A DNA stretch of 6,053 nt from Chloroflexota bacterium (GTDB taxonomy: Bacteria; Chloroflexota; Anaerolineae; Aggregatilineales; Phototrophicaceae), in assembly GCA_023392115.1 (NCBI GenBank), contig JAEVZT010000310.1, positions 1-6,053 of the forward strand, given 5' to 3'. This document shows, piece by piece, positions 1 through 6,053 of this stretch. The number at the start of each line of letters is the position of its first letter. The first letter of the stretch is position 1. The notes under the pieces were generated by a model, which ran no database searches, had not been told where the DNA came from, and worked only from the letters and a program-made list of their open reading frames with translations. Made by a program: the position numbers and the translations under genes.

Positions 1-1778
1 AGCTAGAAGCACTCAACACGCCGCCAACACGGGTCACCGAATACCTGCCAGCCGTTGAACTGAAGTCAATTTCCCCAACCGTCCACATCTTCGATCTGGG
101 ACAGAACATCGCCGGATGGATCAGACTCAAGGTGTCTGGCAAGGCTGGAACGCGGGTGCAGATGCGCTATGGAGAAGACCTGACGCCCGACGGTGAACTC
201 TACGTCGGAAACCTGCGTAAGGCGCGGGCGATTGACAACTACATCCTCAAGGGCGAAGGCGTCGAGACTTGGGAACCACACTTCACGATACACGGTTTCC
301 GCTACGTTGAAGTCGACGGCATCGACTCGGTGTCGCTGGAAACGGTCACCGGCTGCGTGATCCACACCGACCTTGAGCACACCGGGACGTTTGAATGTTC
401 GAATCCGATGTTGAATCAGCTATGGAAGAACATCCTCTGGGGGCAGCGAGGCAATTTTGTCAGCATTCCGACCGACTGCCCGCAGCGCGACGAGCGTTTA
501 GGCTGGTCGGGCGATGTTGTCGCGTTTGGCACGACTGCCTGCTACAACATGGAGTCGGCTGCATTCTTCGACCGCTGGCTGACGAGCTTATCCGATGGGC
601 AGTCGCCTGAAGGCGCATTTCCCGATGTCGCGCCGCGCTTGGTGATGGATCGGGATGGCGCGCCGGCTTGGGGGGATGCGGGCGTGATCACGCCGTGGAC
701 GCTGTACCAGTTCTATGGGGATAAGCGCATCATCGAGCGTAATTATGCTGCCATGCAGAAGTGGATGAAGTATATCCATGACGGCAATCCGAATTATCTC
801 CGCACCGAACGCCTGAATTTCAACTACGGCGACTGGCTGTCTTATAACGCGCCGACCCCAGATGATGTGCTGGCGACGGCGTTCTGGGCGTGGGACGCGA
901 AGCTCATGGCAAACATGGCGCGCCTCATTGGGCGCGACGATGACGCCGACATGTACCATGCGCTCTACGAGCGGGTGAAGCAGGCGTTCATCGACGCCTA
1001 TGTCTCACCTGACGGACGGGTAAGAGGCGAGACACAGACCGTCTATGCGTTGGCGCTGCACGTCGATTTGCTGCCCGACGCGTTGAAGGCTGCGGCGGCG
1101 CGACATCTGGCTGCTGACATCGAAGCGCGCGGCTGGCATTTATCGACAGGCTTTGTCGGGACGCCGCTGCTCCTGCCTGTGCTGACGAAGGCGGGATACA
1201 CCGATGTCGCCTACCGCGTCTTGCTTCAAGACACGATTCCATCGTGGGGATACATGATCAAGCTTGGCGCGACGACTATCTGGGAACGCTGGGACAGCCT
1301 GTCCGCGCCGCACGTTGTCTTCGACCCGGAAACGCCGACATTCATCCACTGGCATTTCGGCGCTATTCCCGGCATGAACTCCTTCAATCATTACGGTTTT
1401 GGCGCGGTCGGCGAATGGCTTTACCACACAATCCTCGGCATCAAGCCCGATCCGGACGCGCCCGCCTTTGATCGCTTTGTGATCCAACCGCATCCGGGCG
1501 GAGACCTCAACTGCGCCAGCGGCGAATACCAATCGATTCGCGGCACGATCCGGTCGTCATGGGTTGTGACGGATGATGGCTTTGAACTGCATGTCAGCGT
1601 TCCTGCCAATACAACCGCGACCGTCTACATTCCGGCGGCAAGTCCAGAACTGGTACGCGAAAGCGGCAGTCCGGTCGACGGCGCGGATGGGGTACATTCC
1701 GTTGCGAGCGACAACGGCACGGTAGTTTGCACGGTTGGCTCAGGTGAGTATCACTTCGTGACGGGTAGGGATAGCTAA
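1..1778 (+). CDS. Alpha-L-rhamnosidase, glycoside hydrolase family 78 (5' end missing)
   Basis: Exo-enzyme that removes terminal alpha-L-rhamnose from oligosaccharides or glycosides by the inverting GH78 mechanism. The reading frame is open from base 3, so the GTG at 132 is internal and not the start. About 591 residues are visible. Full GH78 proteins usually have about 900-1100, so the N-terminal beta domains lie upstream. In order: the concanavalin-like rhamnosidase domain, with [10 protein letters not shown] just before base 132; the (alpha/alpha)6 catalytic barrel from about 390 to 1440; and a C-terminal beta-sandwich after [12 protein letters not shown]. The hallmark [14 protein letters not shown] lies at about 474-515. 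Its Glu (codon 492-494) is the expected general acid, and the Glu in IWERWD (codon 1284-1286) is the likely general base. Both are intact and the spacing suits the family. The stop TAA overlaps the next start. Any signal peptide is outside the window. The family call is very secure; the substrate is unknown. Confidence 0.95.
   Translation, partial: LEALNTPPTRVTEYLPAVELKSISPTVHIFDLGQNIAGWIRLKVSGKAGTRVQMRYGEDLTPDGELYVGNLRKARAIDNYILKGEGVETWEPHFTIHGFRYVEVDGIDSVSLETVTGCVIHTDLEHTGTFECSNPMLNQLWKNILWGQRGNFVSIPTDCPQRDERLGWSGDVVAFGTTACYNMESAAFFDRWLTSLSDGQSPEGAFPDVAPRLVMDRDGAPAWGDAGVITPWTLYQFYGDKRIIERNYAAMQKWMKYIHDGNPNYLRTERLNFNYGDWLSYNAPTPDDVLATAFWAWDAKLMANMARLIGRDDDADMYHALYERVKQAFIDAYVSPDGRVRGETQTVYALALHVDLLPDALKAAAARHLAADIEARGWHLSTGFVGTPLLLPVLTKAGYTDVAYRVLLQDTIPSWGYMIKLGATTIWERWDSLSAPHVVFDPETPTFIHWHFGAIPGMNSFNHYGFGAVGEWLYHTILGIKPDPDAPAFDRFVIQPHPGGDLNCASGEYQSIRGTIRSSWVVTDDGFELHVSVPANTTATVYIPAASPELVRESGSPVDGADGVHSVASDNGTVVCTVGSGEYHFVTGRDS
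1767..1771 (+). promoter_or_regulatory. Probable ribosome binding site of the DUF5605-type glycosidase
   Basis: AGGGA lies inside the last codons of the rhamnosidase gene, 6 bases before the ATG at 1778. It supports that start, although the match to the Shine-Dalgarno consensus is only partial. The TAATG overlap (1776-1780) suggests that ribosomes finishing the rhamnosidase can re-initiate here. Confidence 0.55.
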
Positions 1779-3232
1779 TGCAGACGACGGTTGAGCGGTG
1801 GGATATCTTTGAGTTTGCGGCGAACGGGCGCTCTGACGGCAACCCGTTTGTCGATGTAGTGTTTTCGGCAGAATTTTGGCACCAGCACCGCACGATTTCG
1901 GTGGAAGGCTTCTACGATGGCGATGGACGCTATGTCGTCCGCTTCATGCCGGACACGTTAGGCGAGTGGCAGTTCACCACACGCAGCAATGTCACCGAAC
2001 TCGACAATTTGCATGGGGCGTTCACGTGCGTGCCGCCGTCCGCGGGCAATCACGGACCCGTTTCAGTTGAACGCACTTATCACTTCGCGTATGCCGACGG
2101 CACGCCTTACTATCCATTTGGCACGACGTGTTACGTTTGGACGCATCAGGGCGAAGCGCTTGAGGAGCAGACGCTGCGCACGCTGGCGCAAGCGCCGTTC
2201 AACAAGCTGCGCATGTGCATCTTCCCGAAGCACTATCCGTACAACCAGAACGAGCCCGCCTTGTACCCGTTCGAGCGCGACGCGGATGGCAAATGGGATT
2301 TCACCCGCTTTAACCCTGCTTTTTTCCGCCACCATGAGCGGCGTATCGCGCAGTTACGCGCGCTCGGTATCGAGGCGGATCTCATCTTGTTCCACCCTTA
2401 CGACGAGGGGCACTGGGGATTTGACCGGATGCCTGCGGAAGCCGATGACCGCTATCTGCGTTACGTCATCGCCCGCCTCGCGGCGTTCCGCAACGTCTGG
2501 TGGTCGCTGGCGAACGAATACGATCTGATGGAAGAAAAAACTTCGGCGGACTGGGATCGCTTTTTCCGCATCGTGCAGCAGAGCGATCCCTACCAGCACT
2601 TACGCTCGATCCATAACTGCCGCGCGTTTTACGATCACGGCAAACCGTGGGTGACGCACGCCAGTATTCAGTTCGCCGATGTCGAGCAGGTGAGCGAGTG
2701 GCGCAGGCTCTATGACAAGCCGATCGTGGTTGACGAATGCCGCTATGAGGGGAACATTCCCCATCGCTGGGGCAACATCACCGCTCAGGAGATGGTGAGC
2801 AAGTTCTGGGAAGGGACGGTGAACGGCGGTTACGTCGGTCATGGCGAGACCTACCTGCGCCCGAACGACGAGCTGTGGTGGTCGAAGGGCGGGGTGTTGA
2901 TAGGCGAAAGCCCCGCCCGAATCGCATTCCTGCGGCAGCTGCTTGACGACGCCCCACCGGGCGGGCTGGATGCTTGGCGTGAGGACGCGAACATCAACCG
3001 CGATCAGTTTCCAACCGCCGGGTGCGAGGGAGAATACTACCTGACGTACTTTCGGACGGCGCAGCCCGCCCTCGCGCGCTTTGAGCTTCCTGAGGGAGAG
3101 TATCGCGCCGACATTATCGATACGTGGGAAATGACAATTACGCCGCTCGATCGCGCCGTTTCCGGCGAGTGCAGCATTGAACTGCCGCGCAAGCCGTACA
3201 TCGCGGTTCGCCTGAGACGCGTCAGTTCGTGA
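1778..3232 (+). CDS. Putative glycoside hydrolase with DUF5060, apiosidase-like (DUF4038-type) TIM barrel and DUF5605 domains
   Basis: Complete 484-residue protein resembling the 'DUF5605 domain-containing' glycosidases. Residues about 5-75 look like the Ig-like DUF5060 domain (start VERWDIFEF, then [13 protein letters not shown]). Residues about 100-390 form a TIM barrel related to DUF4038/GH140 apiosidases, with [27 protein letters not shown] and HLRSIHN. The tail from about 410 is a beta-sandwich like DUF5605. Candidate catalytic residues follow the clan-A pattern: acid/base Glu247 in WWSLANEYD and nucleophile Glu320 in [12 protein letters not shown] further conserved-looking HGETY is at 355-359. 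There is no signal peptide or membrane segment, so it is probably cytoplasmic. It overlaps the rhamnosidase stop by one base, implying coupled expression and a related substrate. The domain call is confident. The exact sugar released is not known: apiose is only a suggestion from distant relatives, and other sugars are equally possible. Confidence 0.85.
   Translation: MQTTVERWDIFEFAANGRSDGNPFVDVVFSAEFWHQHRTISVEGFYDGDGRYVVRFMPDTLGEWQFTTRSNVTELDNLHGAFTCVPPSAGNHGPVSVERTYHFAYADGTPYYPFGTTCYVWTHQGEALEEQTLRTLAQAPFNKLRMCIFPKHYPYNQNEPALYPFERDADGKWDFTRFNPAFFRHHERRIAQLRALGIEADLILFHPYDEGHWGFDRMPAEADDRYLRYVIARLAAFRNVWWSLANEYDLMEEKTSADWDRFFRIVQQSDPYQHLRSIHNCRAFYDHGKPWVTHASIQFADVEQVSEWRRLYDKPIVVDECRYEGNIPHRWGNITAQEMVSKFWEGTVNGGYVGHGETYLRPNDELWWSKGGVLIGESPARIAFLRQLLDDAPPGGLDAWREDANINRDQFPTAGCEGEYYLTYFRTAQPALARFELPEGEYRADIIDTWEMTITPLDRAVSGECSIELPRKPYIAVRLRRVSS
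2887..2918 (+). repeat. Perfect 8-bp all-GC inverted repeat inside the DUF5605-type glycosidase gene
   Basis: GGGCGGGG at 2887-2894 pairs perfectly with CCCCGCCC at 2911-2918 across a 16-base loop. The loop holds a competing mini-hairpin, GGC-GAAA-GCC (2903-2912), with a GNRA-type tetraloop. The segment codes for the [13 protein letters not shown] region, which looks conserved in the family, so the pairing may be a by-product of GC-rich codons. No role is shown. Confidence 0.5.
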
Positions 3233-3236
3233 ACTG
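3223..3236. repeat. Short inverted repeat between the convergent genes; weak candidate for a two-way terminator
   Basis: CAGTTC (3223-3228) and GAACTG (3231-3236) are perfect inverted copies. As RNA this gives a 5-bp stem with a CGTG loop. It straddles the stop of the plus-strand glycosidase and ends just before the stop of the minus-strand GH63 gene. There is no T-tract on either side, so it does not qualify as a standard intrinsic terminator. The position is the main argument. Confidence 0.3.
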
Positions 3237-3239
3237 CTG

Positions 3240-5795
3240 CTACCGATCTCCAATTTCACGGTGAGGAACCGGGGTTATTAAGCTGCGTCCCTCGTTCTGG
3301 ATCAGCTTGGCGATGAGTGCCGTCCATCCATTCTGGTGACTCGCGCCCAACCCCGCGCCGGTGCTGCCGTGAAAATGCTCATAAAACAGGAGATAGTCGC
3401 GCCAATGCGGGTCATTCTGTAGGTACTCGTTTGTGCCGAAAAATGGACGTCGACCCTCCGCATCGCGCTTGAACAGGTTGACCAATCGTTTCACGAGGTC
3501 AAGCGCGCCTTGTTCCAGCGTCATCGCCTCACCGCTTTGTATGCTGAGACGTTCGCCATAGTGATCGTGGTATGCGTGGAGCGCCTCGGCGATCAGTTGA
3601 TTGATCGGCGCCCATACCGGACCGCGCCAATTGGAATTTCCGCCGAACATCTTGTCTGAAGAGTCTCCCGGTTCGTAGCGCAGCGTGTACTCCTTGCCAT
3701 CGATTTCGTAGATCACCGGATGATCTTCGTGATAGCACGAGAGCGAACGCACGCCGTAAGGGCTGTGAAATTCGGATGGATCGAACACGGTGTTAATGAC
3801 GTGTTCAAGCTTGTCTTGGGAGAGTGCCGCCAAGAGAACGCGACCATCCGCACCGGAACGGAAATCAGGCGTGCTTTCGCCGAGCGCGAGCAATCGGTTG
3901 TGGAATTGTTTCAGCGGTCCTACAACGGTCAAGTCGAGCGGCAGAACAGCCGCCAGCGCGATCAAGCCTACGACTGAGCGCACTTTGAGCTGAATTGACT
4001 CTCCATCGGGCATGTGGAGTACATCATAGAGAAAGTGTGTTTCCTCGTCCCAAAGCCCGAACAGGGCGGAGCGGATTCGCAAGAAATGATCGAGGTATGT
4101 GACCGCCTCATCGTCACGCCCTAATTCAACCGCCATTCCCAGCATGTTGAGGGCAAAGAGCGCCATCCAGCTTGTGCCATCGGCTTGAGCGAGCCAAGCG
4201 CCGTCGGGCACATCCTTGTTGCGGTCGAATACGCTGACGTTATCCGCGCCCAGAAACCCCCCACCGAACAGATGATCGGCGTGCATCTGCGTGTTGAGCC
4301 ACCACTCGAAATGTTGCTTCAATTTTCCGTACGCCTCGCTCAAGAATGACCGGTCAAAACCGGTCATGTGATAGACATGCCATGTTGCCCACGCGTGGAC
4401 GGGCGGGTGCGGCGTCGCCAAATCCCCTTCGAAAGCGGGCAGCGCGCCATCGGCACGCATGTAGCGATCACTCAGGAGCAGCAGCGTCTGCGCCTTGGCG
4501 AATTCGGGATCGACGATCGCAAGCGTCGTGATTTGAAATGACAAGTCCCATCCTGCGATCCACGGGTATTCCCACGTGTCGGCGATTGAGAGAACGTCAT
4601 GTGCGTCAAAGTGCCTCCACTCCTCATTCTCATGCTCGACCTGAGTTTCGGCATTTTCCAGCCACCGCCGCACGTTGAAATGATAGAAGTTTTTGTTCCA
4701 CGTGATGCCCGCGAATGCCGTGCGCTGGATAAATTTCTCCTCGGGTGTGAGTTCAGGGCGCTGCAAGCGCTCGTAGAATTCATCCGCCTCGCGCTGCCGC
4801 TGTTCAAGCACCGCATCGAAATCGTTAAAGGGTTCAGCAAGACGGTTCGTCGTCAGGCGGGTACGGATGACCCATGAAGCGCCGGCTTCGACAACGCTCT
4901 TAAAATGTGCAGCGCATTTGGTGCCGTGACCCGCCGAATTCACACGTTCCTGCTGCCCGCGGACAACTGCGTAATCGATCGCGTCTTTGGCATACGGCGT
5001 CACGGCAGGCGTGTCGAAAACTAGTGGATTGTTCGTCTCGTTCTCTGTGAAGAGCAGCGCATCAGCCGCCTCGACGTGCCACCATGCGGTGAACTCGGCG
5101 TGATCCACGATCACGATGTTGTCGCCGTCGGCGCGAAGTGCCGGACGAGCACCGCCCTCCTGCCATGTATTGCGAAACCAGATCTGTGGAAGCAGATGCA
5201 GCGGGGCAGGTTGATCCGCACGGTTGACCACTGTAATTCGGCACAGCACGTCGTCCGGATCGGCTTTGGCGTATTCGACAAAGATATCGAAATACCGGTT
5301 GTCGCGGAATGCAGAGTTCAGTACGTCGATTAGGTCGACGTCGCGCTCGTCCTGACCGCGAACCGAGTTCTCTCTGACGAGGCGTCCATACGGAAACTCG
5401 ACCTGCGGATACCTGTACAACATCTTCAGGTAGCTGTAGCTTGGCACGCCGTCGAGGTAGAAGAAATAGTCCTTCACGTCCTCGCCGTGATTGCCTTGCT
5501 CGTTGCTCAAGCCGAAATAACGCTCTTTGAGGATCGGGTCTTGCTCGTTCCACAGCGCCAGCGCCATGCACAACCGCTGCTGCTCGTCACTAAAGCCTGC
5601 GATTCCGTCTTCCGCCCAGCGGTACGCACGGCTCCGCGCCTGTTCGAACGGAAATGCTTCCCACGCTTTTTCGTGCAGCTGCGGATCACTTTCGCGTACC
5701 GTTCCCCACGAACGCCCAGATACGTAGCTCCCCCATCGCTGCCACAGCGCGCGTTGATCTCTCGAAAGCCGCTGGAATTCCACGCTTGTCTGCAT
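3240..5795 (-). CDS. GH63-family glycoside hydrolase (bacterial 'glucosidase', yeast YMR196W-like)
   Basis: Complete 851-residue protein of the long GH63-type 'glucosidase' family. The wider GH63 family includes eukaryotic processing alpha-glucosidase I and E. coli YgjK. The N-terminal region carries this subfamily's signature blocks: WGSYVSGRSWGTVRE (21-35), FPFEQARSRAYRWAEDG (48-64) and GNHGEDVKDYFFYLDG (101-116). The rest is an (alpha/alpha)6 barrel with NWRGPVW (722-728). By analogy with YgjK, the likely general acid is Asp417 in AGWDLSF and the general base is Glu806 in FYEHFHGSTG. Both are present and length is normal for the subfamily, so it should be active. No signal peptide is seen, so it is probably cytoplasmic. 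The ATG follows a GAGAGA ribosome-binding candidate and sits 9 bases after the stop of the flavin oxidoreductase gene, so it is likely the second gene of that operon. The substrate is not known. Alpha-glucosides fit best, but mannosyl- or glucosylglycerate-type substrates are also handled by GH63 relatives. Confidence 0.9.
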   Translation of the reverse strand: MQTSVEFQRLSRDQRALWQRWGSYVSGRSWGTVRESDPQLHEKAWEAFPFEQARSRAYRWAEDGIAGFSDEQQRLCMALALWNEQDPILKERYFGLSNEQGNHGEDVKDYFFYLDGVPSYSYLKMLYRYPQVEFPYGRLVRENSVRGQDERDVDLIDVLNSAFRDNRYFDIFVEYAKADPDDVLCRITVVNRADQPAPLHLLPQIWFRNTWQEGGARPALRADGDNIVIVDHAEFTAWWHVEAADALLFTENETNNPLVFDTPAVTPYAKDAIDYAVVRGQQERVNSAGHGTKCAAHFKSVVEAGASWVIRTRLTTNRLAEPFNDFDAVLEQRQREADEFYERLQRPELTPEEKFIQRTAFAGITWNKNFYHFNVRRWLENAETQVEHENEEWRHFDAHDVLSIADTWEYPWIAGWDLSFQITTLAIVDPEFAKAQTLLLLSDRYMRADGALPAFEGDLATPHPPVHAWATWHVYHMTGFDRSFLSEAYGKLKQHFEWWLNTQMHADHLFGGGFLGADNVSVFDRNKDVPDGAWLAQADGTSWMALFALNMLGMAVELGRDDEAVTYLDHFLRIRSALFGLWDEETHFLYDVLHMPDGESIQLKVRSVVGLIALAAVLPLDLTVVGPLKQFHNRLLALGESTPDFRSGADGRVLLAALSQDKLEHVINTVFDPSEFHSPYGVRSLSCYHEDHPVIYEIDGKEYTLRYEPGDSSDKMFGGNSNWRGPVWAPINQLIAEALHAYHDHYGERLSIQSGEAMTLEQGALDLVKRLVNLFKRDAEGRRPFFGTNEYLQNDPHWRDYLLFYEHFHGSTGAGLGASHQNGWTALIAKLIQNEGRSLITPVPHREIGDR
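4346..4367 (-). repeat. Perfect 9-bp hairpin inside the GH63 gene
   Basis: ATGACCGGT (4346-4354) and ACCGGTCAT (4359-4367) are perfect inverted copies separated by only four bases: CAAA on the plus strand, TTTG in the mRNA. The same segment also contains ACCGGTCA-like direct copies. It encodes the HMTGFDRSF stretch of the GH63 protein, a tight, strong stem in the middle of the gene. No T-tract follows. The sequence is certain; a function is not. Confidence 0.6.
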
Positions 5796-5800
5796 GTTTT

Positions 5801-5806
5801 TCTCTC
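5801..5806 (-). promoter_or_regulatory. Probable ribosome binding site of the GH63 gene, overlapping the upstream stop
   Basis: Read on the minus strand, the TGA stop of the flavin oxidoreductase runs straight into GAGAGA, followed by AAAAC and the ATG at 5795. GAGAGA is a partial Shine-Dalgarno match at suitable spacing and supports this ATG. Its overlap with the stop codon points to coupled translation. Confidence 0.5.
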
Positions 5807-6053
5807 AGTCCATTCGCAGTACCGGTAAGACCTTCTCGCCAAACGTGTCGATGAACCGCTCTTGTTCGCGGTTGACGTTGTGCAGGAATACCCGTTCGAA
5901 GCCGAGAGAAATATCTTCCCTGATCCAGTCGATGTGCTGGTTGACGTCTGGCGAAATGCGAATGTGATCGTGAAGGTCTTCTGGTCGGACGTACGCGCCA
6001 GCATCGTCAAACTGCGCGGGCAGGCGCAGCTCTGTCAGCACGCGGCTTTCGAG
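5805..6053 (-). CDS. LLM-class flavin-dependent oxidoreductase, TIGR03885-like (C-terminal end only)
   Basis: Only the last 82 residues are in the window. The frame stays open through the right edge (reading LESRVLTELRLPAQF), so the GTG at 6041 is internal. The visible tail matches the C-terminal signature of the luciferase-like TIGR03885 family, described as probable non-F420 flavin oxidoreductases. It has a VRPEDLHDHIRISPD segment, then a helix ending GFERVFLHNVNREQERFIDTFG and the terminal KVLPVLR. These enzymes are soluble TIM-barrel flavoproteins of unknown substrate, related to F420-dependent glucose-6-phosphate dehydrogenase. The gene ends 9 bases before the GH63 start and in the same frame, so the two are very likely co-transcribed with this gene first. 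The superfamily is secure. The TIGR03885 subfamily is likely but rests on the C-terminus alone, and cofactor-binding residues cannot be checked here. Confidence 0.75.
   Translation of the reverse strand, partial: LESRVLTELRLPAQFDDAGAYVRPEDLHDHIRISPDVNQHIDWIREDISLGFERVFLHNVNREQERFIDTFGEKVLPVLRMD

Noticed and set aside
132..134. GTG as a real start for the rhamnosidase
   Set aside because: The frame is open upstream to the window edge and encodes the conserved [10 protein letters not shown] block of GH78 just before it, so translation starts further upstream.
1778..1787. The two complete genes both begin ATGCAGAC (MQT)
   Set aside because: Eight shared bases, with no further similarity downstream. 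The proteins belong to different families, so this is most likely coincidence.
1989..2528. 179-codon plus-strand frame inside the DUF5605-type gene
   Set aside because: The translation is Arg/Ser/Thr-rich and low in structure, typical of an out-of-frame shadow. The overlapping frame has clear family motifs.
2946..2968. GC-rich imperfect inverted repeat around CCCCACCGGGCGGG
   Set aside because: The arms are short and mismatched, as expected for a GC-rich coding segment.
2600..3259. 219-codon open frame on the minus strand, antisense to the DUF5605-type glycosidase
   Set aside because: It lies entirely opposite a well-supported gene, crosses into the GH63 3' end in another frame, and its translation shows no recognisable domain. 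Long antisense frames are expected in GC-rich coding DNA.
5507..6010. 167-codon minus-strand frame spanning the oxidoreductase/GH63 junction
   Set aside because: It has Ser/Thr/Arg-rich shadow composition and overlaps two recognised genes in their correct frames.
6039..6041. GTG as a real start for a 78-residue minus-strand protein
   Set aside because: The frame continues to the right edge and the peptide is plainly the C-terminal tail of a larger LLM-family enzyme.

Overview
The window is a dense block of carbohydrate-active enzyme genes from a bacterium, with almost no non-coding DNA. By eye the GC content is moderately high, in the high fifties percent (not computed). Four protein genes are visible, two of them cut by the window edges. 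The gene mix resembles a free-living heterotroph such as a Chloroflexota, Armatimonadota or Actinobacteria-like bacterium. It combines a GH78 alpha-L-rhamnosidase, a DUF5060/DUF4038-like/DUF5605 glycosidase, a long GH63-type 'glucosidase' and a TIGR03885-type flavin oxidoreductase. This taxonomic guess is weak: there is no rRNA or marker gene here.

Layout. Plus strand, left half: the C-terminal two thirds of an alpha-L-rhamnosidase (open at the left edge, ending at 1778). Its stop overlaps by one base the start of a complete 484-residue putative glycoside hydrolase (1778-3232), so the pair is almost certainly co-transcribed and translationally coupled. Minus strand, right half: the last 82 residues of an LLM-class flavin-dependent oxidoreductase (entering from the right edge, stop at 5805), then 9 bases, then a complete 851-residue GH63-family protein (5795-3240). 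The two units converge, with 7 bases between their stop codons at 3233-3239. A short inverted repeat lies at that junction. No gene-free stretch exceeds about 10 bases, and neither unit's promoter lies inside the window.

How the genes may work together. The left pair looks like exo-acting enzymes for plant- or microbe-derived rhamnose-containing oligosaccharides or glycosides. The right pair joins a probable alpha-glucosidase-type enzyme to a sugar- or alcohol-oxidising flavoenzyme of unknown substrate. Neither complete enzyme has a visible signal peptide, so both probably act in the cytoplasm on imported oligosaccharides. I see no RNA genes, mobile elements, CRISPR arrays or defence genes. 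I do not see a clear undescribed system. The points most worth following are the GH63/flavin oxidoreductase pairing, with both reading frames in register across a single TGA, and two strong perfect hairpins inside coding sequence.
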